DNA of 56,682 nucleotides from Corynebacterium meitnerae (GCF_027570075.1 NZ_JAKMUS010000014.1:1-56682); one strand, 5' to 3'. Shown: positions 24,812 through 34,610, counted from the stretch's first letter. The notes: generated by a model from the letters alone, not told the origin. Numbers and translations are program-made.

Positions 24812-25949
24812 GCCTCCCGGCGCGCAACTCCTCCACCGCCTGATCCACCGCACCACGCCAATCCCCCGTGGTCTCAAACACGGCGCGTTGGCGCTGGTAG
24901 GCGGCACCACCGTCGATGATTTCGTTGACGATGCCCAACTCCTCCACGCACCCCAACCGCTCCGCGATCGGCTGCAACTGCTCCACCAGGTCGCGCAGGT
25001 CATCCGTGACTAGGCGCTCATCAGTGTCGCGGCTGGTAATGATTTCCGCGTCCAACCCATAGCGGGCACCCCGCCACTTATTCTCCGCCACATGCCAGGG
25101 CTGGAGGGTGGGGAGGGGGAGGCCTTGGTCGAGCATGTCGTCGAAAAGCACGACGAGGCAATGCGTGAGGGCCACGATACCGGCGAGCTCGCGCAGGTTC
25201 GTGGCGGCGTCGGAAATGCGCACTTCGATGGTGCCCCATTTGGCTGCGGGGCGGACGTCGAAATGCATGGAGCCCGTGTGTGACGTGACACCGGAGATGG
25301 TTTGGTCGCGCATGAAATCGACCCACTCCTGCCAGCTGCCGAACTGGTACGGCATACCCGCGGTGGGAAGCTGCTGGTAGAGCATCGTGCGATTCGACGC
25401 GTACCCCGTGTCCAGGCCCTCCCACGCCGGGCTGGATGCGCTGATGGCCAGCAGGTGCGGGTACTTCGTCATGATCGCGTTGATGATCGGCCACACCCGA
25501 TCCTCATGCCGGATGCCCACGTGCACGTGCGTACCCCACAGGAGCATCTGCTGCCCCCAGTACTGCGTGCGGTTGATGATCTCCTTGTACGTCGGCTTAT
25601 CCCCCACCGGCTGCGTGCGGAAATCCGCGAACGGGTGGCCGCCGCCCGCCCACAGCTGCAGGCCCATATCGTCCGCGACCTGCTGGATCTTGTCCTTCGT
25701 CTCCGCCAGATACGCCATCGCCTCGCCCGTGTTCTGGCACACGGGGGTGACAAGCTCGATGGTGTTCTTCAGAAACTCCTTCTCCAGGTGCGTGCCGGGC
25801 CAACGCTTCTCCACCTGGTCGATCACGTCCGCCGCGAACGGCACCAAGTCCCTGCTCAGCGGGTCAACGAGCGCGATCTCCCACTCCACGCCCAACGTCG
25901 GACCCGCCGAACGGTTGAAATCACGGAACGGGTCCATGTGTTGGTTCAC
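24774..25949 (-). CDS. GCS2-family carboxylate-amine ligase (YbdK-like)
   Basis: A protein of about 391 aa of the glutamate-cysteine ligase type 2 fold. Blocks seen: [11 protein letters not shown] (ATP/Mg site), [37 protein letters not shown] and [16 protein letters not shown] 25949 is preferred because AGGAGG lies 7 bases upstream; ATG 25955 is too close to it. Members ligate an amino acid to the gamma-carboxyl of glutamate with ATP. Some are weak glutamate-cysteine ligases, but the true substrate here is unproved. The gene follows the LytR_C gene by 11 bases in one operon and overlaps mrpG tail to tail. Confidence 0.9.
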   Translation of the reverse strand: MNQHMDPFRDFNRSAGPTLGVEWEIALVDPLSRDLVPFAADVIDQVEKRWPGTHLEKEFLKNTIELVTPVCQNTGEAMAYLAETKDKIQQVADDMGLQLWAGGGHPFADFRTQPVGDKPTYKEIINRTQYWGQQMLLWGTHVHVGIRHEDRVWPIINAIMTKYPHLLAISASSPAWEGLDTGYASNRTMLYQQLPTAGMPYQFGSWQEWVDFMRDQTISGVTSHTGSMHFDVRPAAKWGTIEVRISDAATNLRELAGIVALTHCLVVLFDDMLDQGLPLPTLQPWHVAENKWRGARYGLDAEIITSRDTDERLVTDDLRDLVEQLQPIAERLGCVEELGIVNEIIDGGAAYQRQRAVFETTGDWRGAVDQAVEELRAGRPTAACEDRPGVR

Positions 25950-25960
25950 TATCATTCCTC

Positions 25961-26941
25961 CTACAGGCCGACCGGGCCCGTGAGAACCAAGGTCAAAGAG
26001 CCAGGCTTCGCCGCATTTTCAGGCACGGTTGCATCATTAGGCTTCGCGACGCCCCCCACTCTCTCCGCCAGCACCCTCGCCCGCTCTTCCGCCCCCGGGG
26101 TTGCCGGGTCGAAGAACACCGTGTTCTCCTGCAGAATTGCCTGCTCCTCGGTAATATTACCCACCTCACCGATACGCGTGCCCTGGTCCTTCAGCGTGCC
26201 GGACACGTCCGCTGCCAGGTTCGGGACCGTGGAGTTGTTGAAGACGTTCACTGTCTCATTCTCCGCCGTCATCGGCTCGTTGTTGCTCGCCGGGTTGTTC
26301 TGGTCCGCTGCGTCCGGGTTGTTCTGGTCCGCCGGGTCAGCCGGGGCGCCGCTGTTCGGGTCGCGGTTCGCGTCTGGCTGCTGGTTCTGGTTCTGGTTCT
26401 GGTTCTGGTCCTGCTCCTGAGCCTGTTGCTCCTGCGCAGCCTTGTCGCCGCTGCCCTCGCCGTCGCCGGACTTCGTCATGGCGTACACGCCCCAGAGGCC
26501 AAGAAGGATGGCCACGGCGATGAGGATCATCGCCAACCCCCTCTTCGGCACACCACTCACCGCGGCTGCACCGCCGGCCAGCGCTGCGCCACTACCGGTC
26601 GCTGCGCTGCTGGACACGGCACCGGCACCGGCACCATCACCATCGTCCCCGTCACTCTCCGCGATGCTCGCCCCCATGGCGCCGGCAGCGAGAACTCCGC
26701 CACGGCTGTCCTCTTCTTCCAGCTCAGAGGCGTAGTCGTAGGGTTCGTCGGCGTAGCCGTCGACGTCCTCGAACTCCACGTCTTCCACGCGTTCCACGCG
26801 GCGGTGGCGGCCAGCTGCGGGTTCGTCGTAGAACTCCTCAAAGGCCTCGTCGGAGGAGCCGTCGGTTGGCTCCTCGTACAGATCGCGGGCGCGGTCAGCG
26901 CCCTTGACACGGTTGCCATTACCAGGGTTCACATTAGTCAC
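25961..26941 (-). CDS. LytR_C-domain membrane protein
   Basis: A 326-aa protein starting at GTG 26941 behind AGGGTGA. Its N-terminal cytoplasmic part (1-135) is very acidic and low-complexity, followed by one membrane helix (~137-157, [20 protein letters not shown]). An extracytoplasmic linker rich in Asn/Gln/Asp comes next, then a LytR_C domain (~235-315: [20 protein letters not shown], later [25 protein letters not shown]). LytR_C domains occur in cell-envelope proteins and at the C-terminus of LCP ligases, and the role is unclear. A run of GGTTCT hexamers at ~26382-26405 encodes the Gln-Asn repeat and could vary in length without breaking the frame. Confidence 0.82.
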   Translation of the reverse strand: MTNVNPGNGNRVKGADRARDLYEEPTDGSSDEAFEEFYDEPAAGRHRRVERVEDVEFEDVDGYADEPYDYASELEEEDSRGGVLAAGAMGASIAESDGDDGDGAGAGAVSSSAATGSGAALAGGAAAVSGVPKRGLAMILIAVAILLGLWGVYAMTKSGDGEGSGDKAAQEQQAQEQDQNQNQNQNQQPDANRDPNSGAPADPADQNNPDAADQNNPASNNEPMTAENETVNVFNNSTVPNLAADVSGTLKDQGTRIGEVGNITEEQAILQENTVFFDPATPGAEERARVLAERVGGVAKPNDATVPENAAKPGSLTLVLTGPVGL

Positions 26942-27129
26942 AACCGTCACCCTAATGTGGCTCGGGCGACAGGTCCCGAGCGACGCGCCGGAAGGCCCAC
27001 TTTCCCCGCCCCACAAGCTCTCAAAGTACCCATCCGAGAAATCTCACACCGGCCCGAACGCGACCTGGGCGAATACGGACCCACAACCTCGTGGGGCGTG
27101 AGAAATATCGACCCCGACCCTCAAACCCC

Positions 27130-27345
27130 CTACCCCAAGGCCCGCTGGTCACGGATGCGCTGGAGGCGGCGGACGAGTTGGGGGCGGGCGGAGAGGGCGG
27201 AGGGGTCGTCGATAAGCGAATTGAGCTTTTGGTAATACCTGAAGGGCGACATGCCGAGCTCAACACGGATGGCTTCCTCCCGCGCGCCGAGGCTGCGGGG
27301 TGCGCGGGCGGCGAAGTCGAGGATGGTCAGGTCGTTTGGCTCCAC
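27130..27345 (-). CDS. DUF3263 family protein
   Basis: A 71-aa cytosolic protein of a small actinobacterial family: [43 protein letters not shown]. The middle reads like a helix-turn-helix ([21 protein letters not shown]), so DNA binding is plausible but unproved. It is divergent from the peptide deformylase gene, with 22 bp between start codons, an arrangement that is conserved in actinobacteria as far as I recall. It ends about 190 bp before the LytR_C gene. Confidence 0.85.
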   Translation of the reverse strand: MEPNDLTILDFAARAPRSLGAREEAIRVELGMSPFRYYQKLNSLIDDPSALSARPQLVRRLQRIRDQRALG

Positions 27346-27367
27346 GCTCCCACCTTATACTGGCCCC

Positions 27368-27931
27368 ATGATCCGACCCATTGTGATTTACGGCGACCCG
27401 GTACTGCACACCCCGACGGAGCCGGTAACGGAGCCGATTGAGGAGCTCAAGCAGCTGATCGAGGACATGCACGAGACCATGGATGCCGCGCACGGCGTGG
27501 GTCTGGCGGCTAACCAGATCGGTGTGAATAAACGCCTGTTTGTGTACCACTGCCCGGATGGGGACACGATGCGTCGAGGCACGGTGATTAACCCGGTGCT
27601 GGAGACCAGTGAGATCCCAAAGACGATGCCCAGCGACGATGATGAGGAGGGCTGCCTCTCCGTCCCGGGCGAGTCTTTCCCCACGGCCCGCGCGGAGTGG
27701 GCCAAGGTCACGGGCCTGGATGAGAACGGCAACGAGGTCGAGGTGGAGGGCACGGGCTTTTTCGCGCGTTGCCTGCAGCATGAGGTCGGCCACCTGGACG
27801 GGTTTGTGTACCTCGACGTGCTCACCGGCCGCTACAAGCGCGAGGCGAAGCGCGCGGTGAAGCGCAATGGCTGGGACCACGCGGGGAATACGTGGTTGCC
27901 GGGTACGGATCCGGACCCGTTTGGTCACTAG
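27368..27931 (+). CDS. def: Peptide deformylase
   Basis: A 187-aa enzyme; ATG 27368 gives [20 protein letters not shown], the usual N-terminus. All three catalytic motifs are present: [10 protein letters not shown] (~43-52), EEGCLSVPG (metal-binding Cys, ~96-104) and QHEVGHLDG (HExxH metal site, ~137-145). It removes the formyl group from nascent N-terminal Met in the cytosol. The stop codon TAG overlaps the GTG of the next gene by one base, so def-GNAT-xthA-cls form one tightly coupled unit. Confidence 0.97.
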   Translation: MIRPIVIYGDPVLHTPTEPVTEPIEELKQLIEDMHETMDAAHGVGLAANQIGVNKRLFVYHCPDGDTMRRGTVINPVLETSEIPKTMPSDDDEEGCLSVPGESFPTARAEWAKVTGLDENGNEVEVEGTGFFARCLQHEVGHLDGFVYLDVLTGRYKREAKRAVKRNGWDHAGNTWLPGTDPDPFGH

Positions 27932-28908
27932 TGTTCCGCCAAGAACCGATGAAGCCGGGCGACCGGGTGGTGGTGCGTCGCCGTGCGGGTTCGCATTTGA
28001 CGGATGTGATCGGGCACGTGGTGTCGCTCGATCCGCTGGTGGTGCGCCCGCAGAAGGTGGGCGGGTTGCCGTCCGAGGCGGAGGCAATTCGCATCGACGA
28101 CCCGCTTGTCGTGCGCCGCATGAGCCCGCGCCGCGTCCGCAATTCAGATATTCGCGCTGTTGAGACCGCCTATGCGCGCGCGTTTCCAGGCCAATCGCGC
28201 ATGCTTTTCGACGACTGGCTCACCCGCGCCGGCTCCGACATCGCCGAACGCTCCAACTCCGCAACCCCGATTGGTCATTCGGGCGGTTTGCGTCCGGTGC
28301 CGCTGGACCAGATTGTGGAGTTTTACCGGGAGCGGGGTCTGCCGGCGCAGCTGCTGATCCCGGAGCGGATTGGTGCGCCGGCGCTGCGGGCCATTGAGGG
28401 CAGGCCGGAGTGGTCGTTGGGTCCGGAGATTGTGGTGATGACGCGCTCGCTGTCAGACCTGCCCGAGCCGGCTCCGGCGCCGTCAGAGTTTGAGTTCCGC
28501 ATCGACCCCCGCCCCGACGCAGATTGGCTGGCCATGTACCACTTCCGCGGCCAACCCCTGCCGCCCGAAGCGCTGGCGGAGCTTGCCGATGAGATTGAGG
28601 GCACGCTCGGTTTCGGCCGCCTCACCCACCAGGGCGAGACCGTGGCGGTGACCCGCGGCACGATCACGGGGTCCGACGATGGGCGGGTGTGGCTCGGCTA
28701 CTCCGCCGTCGAGGTCGCGCCGGAGTTCCGGCGTCGAGGACTGGGCACGCAGCTGGGCGCGGAGATGCTCGCCTGGGGCCAAAGCCACGGTGCCACGGAC
28801 GCCTACCTCCAAGTGCTGGCCAGCAACGACGCCGGCATCGGGCTGTACACCAAACTCGGATTCGTGGAGCACCACCGACACCGGTACGCGCGCTGTGATC
28901 TAGGCTAG
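27931..28908 (+). CDS. GNAT-family N-acetyltransferase
   Basis: A 325-aa protein starting at GTG 27931 inside the def stop (TAGTG). Residues ~8-65 form a small beta module (MKPGDRVVVRRRAGSHLTDVIGHVV...). Residues ~200-325 hold a GNAT fold with the acetyl-CoA loop EVAPEFRRRGLGTQLGAEML and the closing YTKLGFVEHHRHRYAR. The middle segment resembles a second, degenerate GNAT half. Substrate unknown; position between def and xthA is conserved in corynebacteria as far as I recall. Confidence 0.88.
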   Translation: MFRQEPMKPGDRVVVRRRAGSHLTDVIGHVVSLDPLVVRPQKVGGLPSEAEAIRIDDPLVVRRMSPRRVRNSDIRAVETAYARAFPGQSRMLFDDWLTRAGSDIAERSNSATPIGHSGGLRPVPLDQIVEFYRERGLPAQLLIPERIGAPALRAIEGRPEWSLGPEIVVMTRSLSDLPEPAPAPSEFEFRIDPRPDADWLAMYHFRGQPLPPEALAELADEIEGTLGFGRLTHQGETVAVTRGTITGSDDGRVWLGYSAVEVAPEFRRRGLGTQLGAEMLAWGQSHGATDAYLQVLASNDAGIGLYTKLGFVEHHRHRYARCDLG

Positions 28909-28913
28909 TGCCC

Positions 28914-29702
28914 ATGCGAATTGCCACGTGGAATATCAACTCGGTGCGCACGCGCGTCGACCGCGCTGTCGCATTCCTGGAGCGCAATGACATTGACGTG
29001 CTGGCCATGCAGGAAACGAAGTGCTCAGACGACAAATTCCCGTATTCGGCGTTTGAGGCCGCGGGCTACGATGTCGCGCACGTGGGTTACCACCAGTGGA
29101 ACGGCGTGGCACTCATCTCCCGGGTTGGCCTGGAGAATGTCAAGGACCACTTCCCCAACCAGCCCGGCTTTGACAAGGACCCCACCAAACCCCAGAACCG
29201 CGAGGCCCGCGCCGTTGGCGCCACGTGCAACGGGGTGGAGATCTGGAGCCTCTACGTTCCCAATGGCCGGGAGATTGCGGATCCCCACTATGACTACAAG
29301 TTGGAGTTTTTGTGGAGGTTGGGGGAGGTCGTCGATAAGCAAAAAATGCAGGTTTTGTGCGGCGATTTCAACATTGCGCCCACGGACAAAGATGTGTGGG
29401 AGCGCGCGTTTTTTGAGGGCAAGACGCACGTGACGGAGCCCGAGCGCGCGGCGTTTCAGCGGGTCGTGGAGTTCGGGTTGACGCAGGTCAGGCACGAGGA
29501 ACCGTACTCCTACTTCGATTACAAGGGCGCGCGATTCCTGCGCGGTGAGGGCATGCTCATCGATTTCCAGCTCGCCTCGCCGCAGCTGCCCGCCCGCGCG
29601 TGGGTCGACCTCGAAGAGCGCGCCGGCGAGAAGGCCTCCGATCACGCGCCGGTCATCGCGGATTACGACCTCAGCGCCCTGCTTATCGACGAAGTCCGAT
29701 GA
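28914..29702 (+). CDS. xth: Exodeoxyribonuclease III
   Basis: A 262-aa AP endonuclease/3'-exonuclease. ATG 28914 gives MRIATWNINSVRTRVDRAVAFL. Diagnostic motifs: LAMQETKC (Mg-binding Glu), YVPNG, LCGDFNIAPTDKDV (Asp/Asn) and the final SDHAPVIADY (Asp/His). It acts in base-excision repair of abasic and 3'-blocked DNA ends. The preceding stop TAG is 5 bases upstream. Its own TGA overlaps the ATG of the cardiolipin synthase gene (ATGA). Confidence 0.96.
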   Translation: MRIATWNINSVRTRVDRAVAFLERNDIDVLAMQETKCSDDKFPYSAFEAAGYDVAHVGYHQWNGVALISRVGLENVKDHFPNQPGFDKDPTKPQNREARAVGATCNGVEIWSLYVPNGREIADPHYDYKLEFLWRLGEVVDKQKMQVLCGDFNIAPTDKDVWERAFFEGKTHVTEPERAAFQRVVEFGLTQVRHEEPYSYFDYKGARFLRGEGMLIDFQLASPQLPARAWVDLEERAGEKASDHAPVIADYDLSALLIDEVR

Positions 29703-31195
29703 GCCTCTCCGCCCTCCAACTCGCCCTGATGGTGATTGACTACACCATCAAATTCGCCGTGATCGGTGTGATTCCGGAGAACCGGAAACCGTCGTCCGCG
29801 AACGCGTGGCTGCTGGTCATTCTGCTCATCCCGTTTTTGGGGTTGCCGCTGTACTTCTTCCTGGGGTCCACGTTCCTGTCGCGGCGCCGCCACCGCATCC
29901 AGCGGGAGGCGAATGAGCTGCTCGATGACGTGCACGAGGACTTCCCCGACTATCCCGCCGGTGCGTCCGTGACGGATGAGGTGGCGTCCATGGCGCACCT
30001 GAACCGGACGCTCACTGGTTTTCCGGCGCTGGACGGGCACGTCAAGGCCGTGTGGACGGACTATCAGGGCACGATGCGGCGCCTGGCCGCTGCCATCGAC
30101 GATGCTCAGCACCACGTTCACGTGGAGATCTACGCCATGGCCTGGGACTCCACCACCGCGCCGGTGTGGGAGGCGATGGAGCGTGCCGTCGCCCGCGGGG
30201 TCCCGGTGCGGGTGCTGCTGGACCACATCGGGTCCCAGAAATACCCCGGCTTCCGTAAATTTAAGAAGCGCATGACCGCCGCCGGCATTGACTGGCACCT
30301 CATGCTGCCGCTTCAACCCCTCCGCGGTACCTTCCGTCGACCCGACCTGCGTAACCACCGCAAGCTGCTCATCATCGACGACAGCGTCGCTTTCATGGGC
30401 TCCTTCAACCTCATCGACCGCTCCTACCTCATGCCCAACCACGTGCGGAAAGCCCGCCAATGGGTCGACGCATTCGTGGAACTCACCGGGCCGATCGTCG
30501 CCTCCCTGGAAACCATGTTCGCCGTGGACTGGTACACCGAGGCCGGGGAGATCCTGGACATCCGCGCGCCTTTCGACGACGACACCACCGACCACGACCA
30601 AAACGTCCTCCAACTCATCCCCTCTGGCCCCGGCTACACAACAGAGCCGAACCTGAGGATGTTCAACACCCTCATCCACCACGCCCGCGAACGCCTGGTG
30701 CTGTGCTCCCCCTACTTCGTGCCTGATGACTCCATGCTGGAAGCCATCACCACCGCCTGCTACCGGGGTGTGCGCGTAGACCTCCTCGTTGGTGAGAAGG
30801 CCGACCAGTTCATGGTCCACCACGCGCAATCCGCCTACTACCAGCAACTCCTCGAAGCCGGCGTGCACATCTGGCAGTTCCCCGCCCCGTATGTGCTGCA
30901 CACCAAGTTCGCCATTGCGGACCCAGCGGTGTGGACGCGCCCTGGCGCTGCGTCTGGCTCTGCACGCAACGAGATCGCCATCATGGGCTCCTCCAACATG
31001 GACATGCGGTCCTTCTCCCTCAACTACGAGAACAGTCTATTCATCCTCGAGGGTCCCCTCATCACCGAGCTTTGCGATCTCGCCTCCTCCTACCTCTCCG
31101 TCTCCCACCAACTCACCCTCGAGGAGTGGAAGAAGCGCCCGTGGACGCGCCGGTACATCGATAACGTGATGAAGCTGACGTCGGCGGTGCAGTAG
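29699..31195 (+). CDS. cls: Cardiolipin synthase
   Basis: A 498-aa phospholipase-D-type enzyme. ATG 29699 overlaps the xth stop (ATGA). Two N-terminal membrane helices (~3-25 and ~37-58) are followed by two HKD catalytic motifs: NHRKLLIIDD (~218-227) with MGSFN, and LHTKFAIAD (~399-407) with MGSSNMDMRSF. It condenses two phosphatidylglycerols into cardiolipin at the inner membrane. The length matches bacterial Cls. Confidence 0.95.
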   Translation: MSLSALQLALMVIDYTIKFAVIGVIPENRKPSSANAWLLVILLIPFLGLPLYFFLGSTFLSRRRHRIQREANELLDDVHEDFPDYPAGASVTDEVASMAHLNRTLTGFPALDGHVKAVWTDYQGTMRRLAAAIDDAQHHVHVEIYAMAWDSTTAPVWEAMERAVARGVPVRVLLDHIGSQKYPGFRKFKKRMTAAGIDWHLMLPLQPLRGTFRRPDLRNHRKLLIIDDSVAFMGSFNLIDRSYLMPNHVRKARQWVDAFVELTGPIVASLETMFAVDWYTEAGEILDIRAPFDDDTTDHDQNVLQLIPSGPGYTTEPNLRMFNTLIHHARERLVLCSPYFVPDDSMLEAITTACYRGVRVDLLVGEKADQFMVHHAQSAYYQQLLEAGVHIWQFPAPYVLHTKFAIADPAVWTRPGAASGSARNEIAIMGSSNMDMRSFSLNYENSLFILEGPLITELCDLASSYLSVSHQLTLEEWKKRPWTRRYIDNVMKLTSAVQ

Positions 31196-31222
31196 GGGCG
31201 TCGATAAGCATTTTTAAGCTTT

Positions 31223-32104
31223 TTAAGCACGCTCGAGCGCGCGACGCACATCCGCAATGAACGTCCTGGGCTGCGCGAACACCTGCGTGGAGGAGTAGCG
31301 CACAACCTGAAAACCCCTGTTCAGGATGAGCTTCTCGCGCCGACGCTCCTGGCGAATCGCTTCCTCGGGATCCTCGTCGTATTTGAGCTCACCGTCGATC
31401 TCCACCGCGACGCACCCGCGAACGAGCAGATCGATCGCGTACGGCGGCACCACCTTCGCTTGCGGCCTCAGCGGTCCGATGCCCTCCTCGATGAGCAGCG
31501 CCCGCGCGTAGCTCTCCCCCGGAGCATCCGAACAATCCACCGCCTCGCGCAGGCTCCGCCGCGCGTGCTCGATCCCCTTCCGCATGCCCACCTCGTCGAG
31601 GCGAGTCTCCAGCTCCGAGCGCTTGTGCTTGTTCACCAGCAACCAATCCGCCGCCACCAGCCCGGCCCGGAAACCCTCCGTGCACGCGATCTGCAGCCAC
31701 GCGCTCACCGGGTCCACCGCCGCAGCCCCCAAGATCTGCACCACCTTCTCCGGCGGCGGCTCCTTCCGATACACGCAGCCCGCCGGCCACTTCGTCCGCG
31801 GCGGAACACCACCCGACCGCGTCGCCAGCGTGATCCACTGCGCTGCGTCCACCGTCCACATCCCGAGCACCCGTGCTGCCGAACCCCCCACCAGATACGA
31901 GCTGTTCACCGACTGCGCCGCCGCCAACGTCATCAGCATCTGCCGCTGATATCGCCGCAGCACCATCATGTCTTTCCGCCGCACAAAGCGCCGGCTGGCC
32001 ACCTTAATCAGCTCGCCGCGCTCAATTTGCTTCTCGACGCCCCTCGGCACCCTCCTTCCCACCACCACCAGCAAAGAATTCAAATAAGGCAACTCTGGGT
32101 GCAT
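31223..32104 (-). CDS. AbiEi/DUF559-like protein with PD-(D/E)XK nuclease domain
   Basis: A protein of about 293 aa if started at ATG 32104 (MHPELPYLN); an in-frame start 63 bases upstream is possible. It has the same two-part layout as the protein at 16145-17086. The AbiEi-like N-terminal half includes YLVGGSAARVLGMWTVD. The DUF559/Vsr-like C-terminal half has ARALLIEEGIGPLRPQ, YAIDLLVRGCVAVEIDGELKYDED and LNRGFQVVRYSS, and the Asp and Glu-x-Asp positions correspond. Overall identity between the two looks low, so they are old paralogues or independent acquisitions. A palindromic repeat of another type (32297-32369) lies upstream. Function unknown; defence or nuclease activity is inferred. 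Confidence 0.75.
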   Translation of the reverse strand: MHPELPYLNSLLVVVGRRVPRGVEKQIERGELIKVASRRFVRRKDMMVLRRYQRQMLMTLAAAQSVNSSYLVGGSAARVLGMWTVDAAQWITLATRSGGVPPRTKWPAGCVYRKEPPPEKVVQILGAAAVDPVSAWLQIACTEGFRAGLVAADWLLVNKHKRSELETRLDEVGMRKGIEHARRSLREAVDCSDAPGESYARALLIEEGIGPLRPQAKVVPPYAIDLLVRGCVAVEIDGELKYDEDPEEAIRQERRREKLILNRGFQVVRYSSTQVFAQPRTFIADVRRALERA

Positions 32105-32296
32105 GCGTTTATTGTCGCGGGGCTGCGCGGTGATTCTCAAGGGAAAATTGTCCACTCTGGTGGACATTCCTCGACTGTTCGGCTGTTGTGGGGCTTTGCT
32201 GAGCTTTGGCGGGCTTCCGCCGCCGCCCTTGTCAGGCTTGCCCCACCCCTGTCGCCCGCTGGGCTTTGCGCGTTTTCACTTCTGCCCCACGCGTTT

Positions 32297-32369
32297 CACC
32301 TAAGTTTGCCAAACTGCCCGAAAACAGCCGATTTCAGGCCCAAAATCGTGAGTTTGGCAAACTTAGGTG
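32297..32369. repeat. 73-bp palindromic repeat, type A copy 1
   Basis: CACCTAAGTTTGCCAAACT (32297-32315) and AGTTTGGCAAACTTAGGTG (32351-32369) are perfect 19-bp inverted repeats around a 35-bp centre with CGAAAACAGCC and AGGCC. It lies between the AbiEi/DUF559-like gene and the ABC permease gene. A related copy is at 44160-44232. Confidence 0.88.
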
Positions 32370-32391
32370 TCACTGGTGGGGCTTGTGTGTT

Positions 32392-33147
32392 TTACACGTC
32401 GCGCTTCTCCAGCAGCAGCACCCCGATGCCATACAGCACCACCGCCCACACGCCGAAGAGGACGAGGGACTGCCACAGCTCAATCTGGGCACCCACCCCT
32501 GGCTGCGGCCCGGGGTTGGGGATATTGGAGGTGAAGTGCTGCAGGTTCTTGAACGGCGCGTAGGCCTGGATGTTCTGGCCAACTTTGGGGAGGAACGCGA
32601 TCAACGGTTCCACGGCAAACTGCCAACCCAGGTAGGCAACCAGAGCACCGGCGGTTTGGCGCACGATCCAGCCCAGCCCCTGCACGAGCAGAACAGAAAC
32701 AAAGGTGGCCAACGGGATGGCCCACAGGGCGCGACGGGAGTAGGGGTTGGAGGCCCAGTTGATGGGGTTGGAGGCGATGAGGTCCCCAAGCACGAAGCTC
32801 ACGGCCAAGATCAGGAAGGACAAGGCTGCGGCGTAGCCGCCGTAGACGATGAGCTTGCCCACTGCGACTTTCCAGCGCTGGGGTGTCAGCGTCATGTTGG
32901 TGGCGCTGACTTTATACCGGTATTCGGTGGTGACCACCATGATCGCCTGGATCATGAGGCACAGCATGCCGAAGCTGAGGAAGCCAGCCACGACCATGGC
33001 ACCGCCGTAGCTGGGCAGCTCAGGGTTGTCCAGGGCCGCCATGAACAGGGTCCAGCCGACGCTGAGCACGATGGCAAGGCCAGAGGTCCACCAGAAGGAG
33101 GCCGTGGTGCGGAGTTTGGTCCACTCCGAGGTAATCACGTTAAGCAT
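32392..33147 (-). CDS. ABC-2-type transporter permease
   Basis: A 251-aa protein starting at ATG 33147 (MLNVITSEWTKLRTTASFWWTS), the usual opening of ABC-2 permeases. Six hydrophobic segments are visible, e.g. WTSGLAIVLSVGWTLFMAAL, GAMVVAGFLSFGMLCLMIQAIMVV and LVLFGVWAVVLYGIGVLLL. It pairs with the ATPase gene upstream, overlapping it by 8 bases. The pair is probably an exporter or resistance pump; substrate unknown. Confidence 0.9.
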   Translation of the reverse strand: MLNVITSEWTKLRTTASFWWTSGLAIVLSVGWTLFMAALDNPELPSYGGAMVVAGFLSFGMLCLMIQAIMVVTTEYRYKVSATNMTLTPQRWKVAVGKLIVYGGYAAALSFLILAVSFVLGDLIASNPINWASNPYSRRALWAIPLATFVSVLLVQGLGWIVRQTAGALVAYLGWQFAVEPLIAFLPKVGQNIQAYAPFKNLQHFTSNIPNPGPQPGVGAQIELWQSLVLFGVWAVVLYGIGVLLLEKRDV

Positions 33148-34087
33148 TGGGCTGACCTCCTGGAACGGGGAAACCGGTGGACGCGTACTGGACGGCGCCT
33201 TCGGTGCGGCGGATGTAGGCGTCTTCGAGGGAGGCGCGGCGTTCGGTGAGCTCGCTGAGCATGACGCCGGTGGAGAAGGCGAGGGCGCCGATGTCGTCGG
33301 AAGACTGGGACGGCACCTCAAGGACAGGGCGGCCTTCGGCGTCCGTCGACGGCACAAAAGTAATGCCCTCCGCCGTCAAGGCAGCGCTAAATTCGGCGAG
33401 GTGGGGGGTGCGCACCACAGTGGTCAGCGCAGAGTTTTCCTTGATGAAGTCATGGACCGAACCCGACGCCACAAGGCGCCCCTGCCCAATAACCACCAGC
33501 CGGTCAGCGGTCTGCGCCATCTCCGCCAGCAGGTGGGAGGACACGAGCACGGTGCGCCCCTCCGCGGCGAAACGGCGGAGCAGTTCGCGGACCCAGCGGA
33601 TGCCTTCGGGGTCGAGGCCGTTGACGGGCTCGTCGAGAATCAGGTACTCCGGATCCCCCAGCATGGCAGCGGCAATGCCCAGGCGCTGGCCCATACCCAG
33701 CGAAAACCCACCGACTTTCTTGCCGGCCACAGACGTCAGGCCGACGAGGTCCAGCACCGCATCCACACGCGACGCCTCAATCCCAGAGGCCTGCGCCTGC
33801 CACAGCAGGGCGTTGCGCGCGCTGCGATTCGGGTGCACCGCCTTCGCATCCAGCAGCGCACCAACCTTGGACAGGGGGTTGGGGAGGGAGCGGTAGGGGG
33901 CGCCGTCGATAAGCGCGGTGCCTGAAGTGGGCGCATCAAGGCCGAGAATCATGCGCATCGTGGTCGATTTACCTGCGCCGTTGGGCCCAAGGAAGCCGGT
34001 GACCACGCCGGGTTCGACCGTGAAGGTGAGGTCGTCCACCGCGCGGACGGAGCCATACACCTTCGTCAGGTTCTTAACTTCGATCAT
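33140..34087 (-). CDS. ABC transporter ATP-binding protein
   Basis: A 315-aa ATPase: Walker A GPNGAGKST (~34-42), signature FSLGMGQRLG, Walker B YLILDEPVNGLDPEG and the switch His in VSSHLL. The C-terminal ~90 residues form the extra domain of drug/bacteriocin-type exporters. Overlaps the permease gene by 8 bases and the NUDIX gene by 14 bases, so the three are one translation-coupled unit on the minus strand. Confidence 0.95.
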   Translation of the reverse strand: MIEVKNLTKVYGSVRAVDDLTFTVEPGVVTGFLGPNGAGKSTTMRMILGLDAPTSGTALIDGAPYRSLPNPLSKVGALLDAKAVHPNRSARNALLWQAQASGIEASRVDAVLDLVGLTSVAGKKVGGFSLGMGQRLGIAAAMLGDPEYLILDEPVNGLDPEGIRWVRELLRRFAAEGRTVLVSSHLLAEMAQTADRLVVIGQGRLVASGSVHDFIKENSALTTVVRTPHLAEFSAALTAEGITFVPSTDAEGRPVLEVPSQSSDDIGALAFSTGVMLSELTERRASLEDAYIRRTEGAVQYASTGFPVPGGQPNA

Positions 34088-34553
34088 GCTTTTCAGCGTG
34101 CCACAGAAGCATGCTTAACGACGCCTCAAACCCCCCATGCAACTCAAACCCCCTAAGTTCTTCCAGCGGAACCCAACGTAATTCCATAGATTCGGCATTG
34201 GGCTCCAGCGGGATCGGCTCGCCGGTGGTGGTGCGGGCGAGCACGGTGGTGTAGGTCCAGCCGGGGGGTGTGCCGGCGGTGATGACGGCGTCGTCGATAA
34301 TCACGAGCGAAGTGTCGATGCCGCACTCCTCGACCGTTTCGCGCAGGGCTGCTTCCTCGACTGTCTCGTGCGAGTCGCGGGCACCGCCGGGCAAAGCCCA
34401 CGTGCCGCCATCGGCGACCCAGTGCGCGCGGTGCTGCAGGAGCACCGTGTTCCCGGCGCGGAGGAAGAGGCCGGCCGCACCGTGCTTGCCCCAGACTTGT
34501 TTGCCGTGTGGGCCTTCGACCCAACCGTTACCGTCGCCTTCCATAAGCGCCAC
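34074..34553 (-). CDS. NUDIX hydrolase
   Basis: A 159-aa protein with a complete Nudix box: G-x5-E-x7-REUxEExGU reads from GARDSHE through RETVEECGI (~58-79). WALPGGA precedes it. Nudix enzymes hydrolyse nucleoside diphosphates linked to another moiety; the substrate is not evident. First gene of the NUDIX-ATPase-permease unit. An internal ATG 9 bases downstream is an alternative start. Confidence 0.93.
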   Translation of the reverse strand: MALMEGDGNGWVEGPHGKQVWGKHGAAGLFLRAGNTVLLQHRAHWVADGGTWALPGGARDSHETVEEAALRETVEECGIDTSLVIIDDAVITAGTPPGWTYTTVLARTTTGEPIPLEPNAESMELRWVPLEELRGFELHGGFEASLSMLLWHAEKHDRS

Positions 34554-34610
34554 CCTACCCGGCAGTGGTGTTTAGCCCCACCTGTCACATGTGCCCTGTA
34601 GTCTGAGGGA

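Noticed and set aside
24774..25949. Assigning gshA for glutathione synthesis to the GCS2-type ligase
   Set aside because: The fold is right but the family covers several ligases, and corynebacteria mainly use mycothiol, so the specific name is not supported.
27036..27129. Possible third class of palindromic repeat between the LytR_C and DUF3263 genes
   Set aside because: Only short weak pairings (CTCAC/GTGAG, CCCACAACCTCGTGGG) and no resemblance to the type A or B elements.
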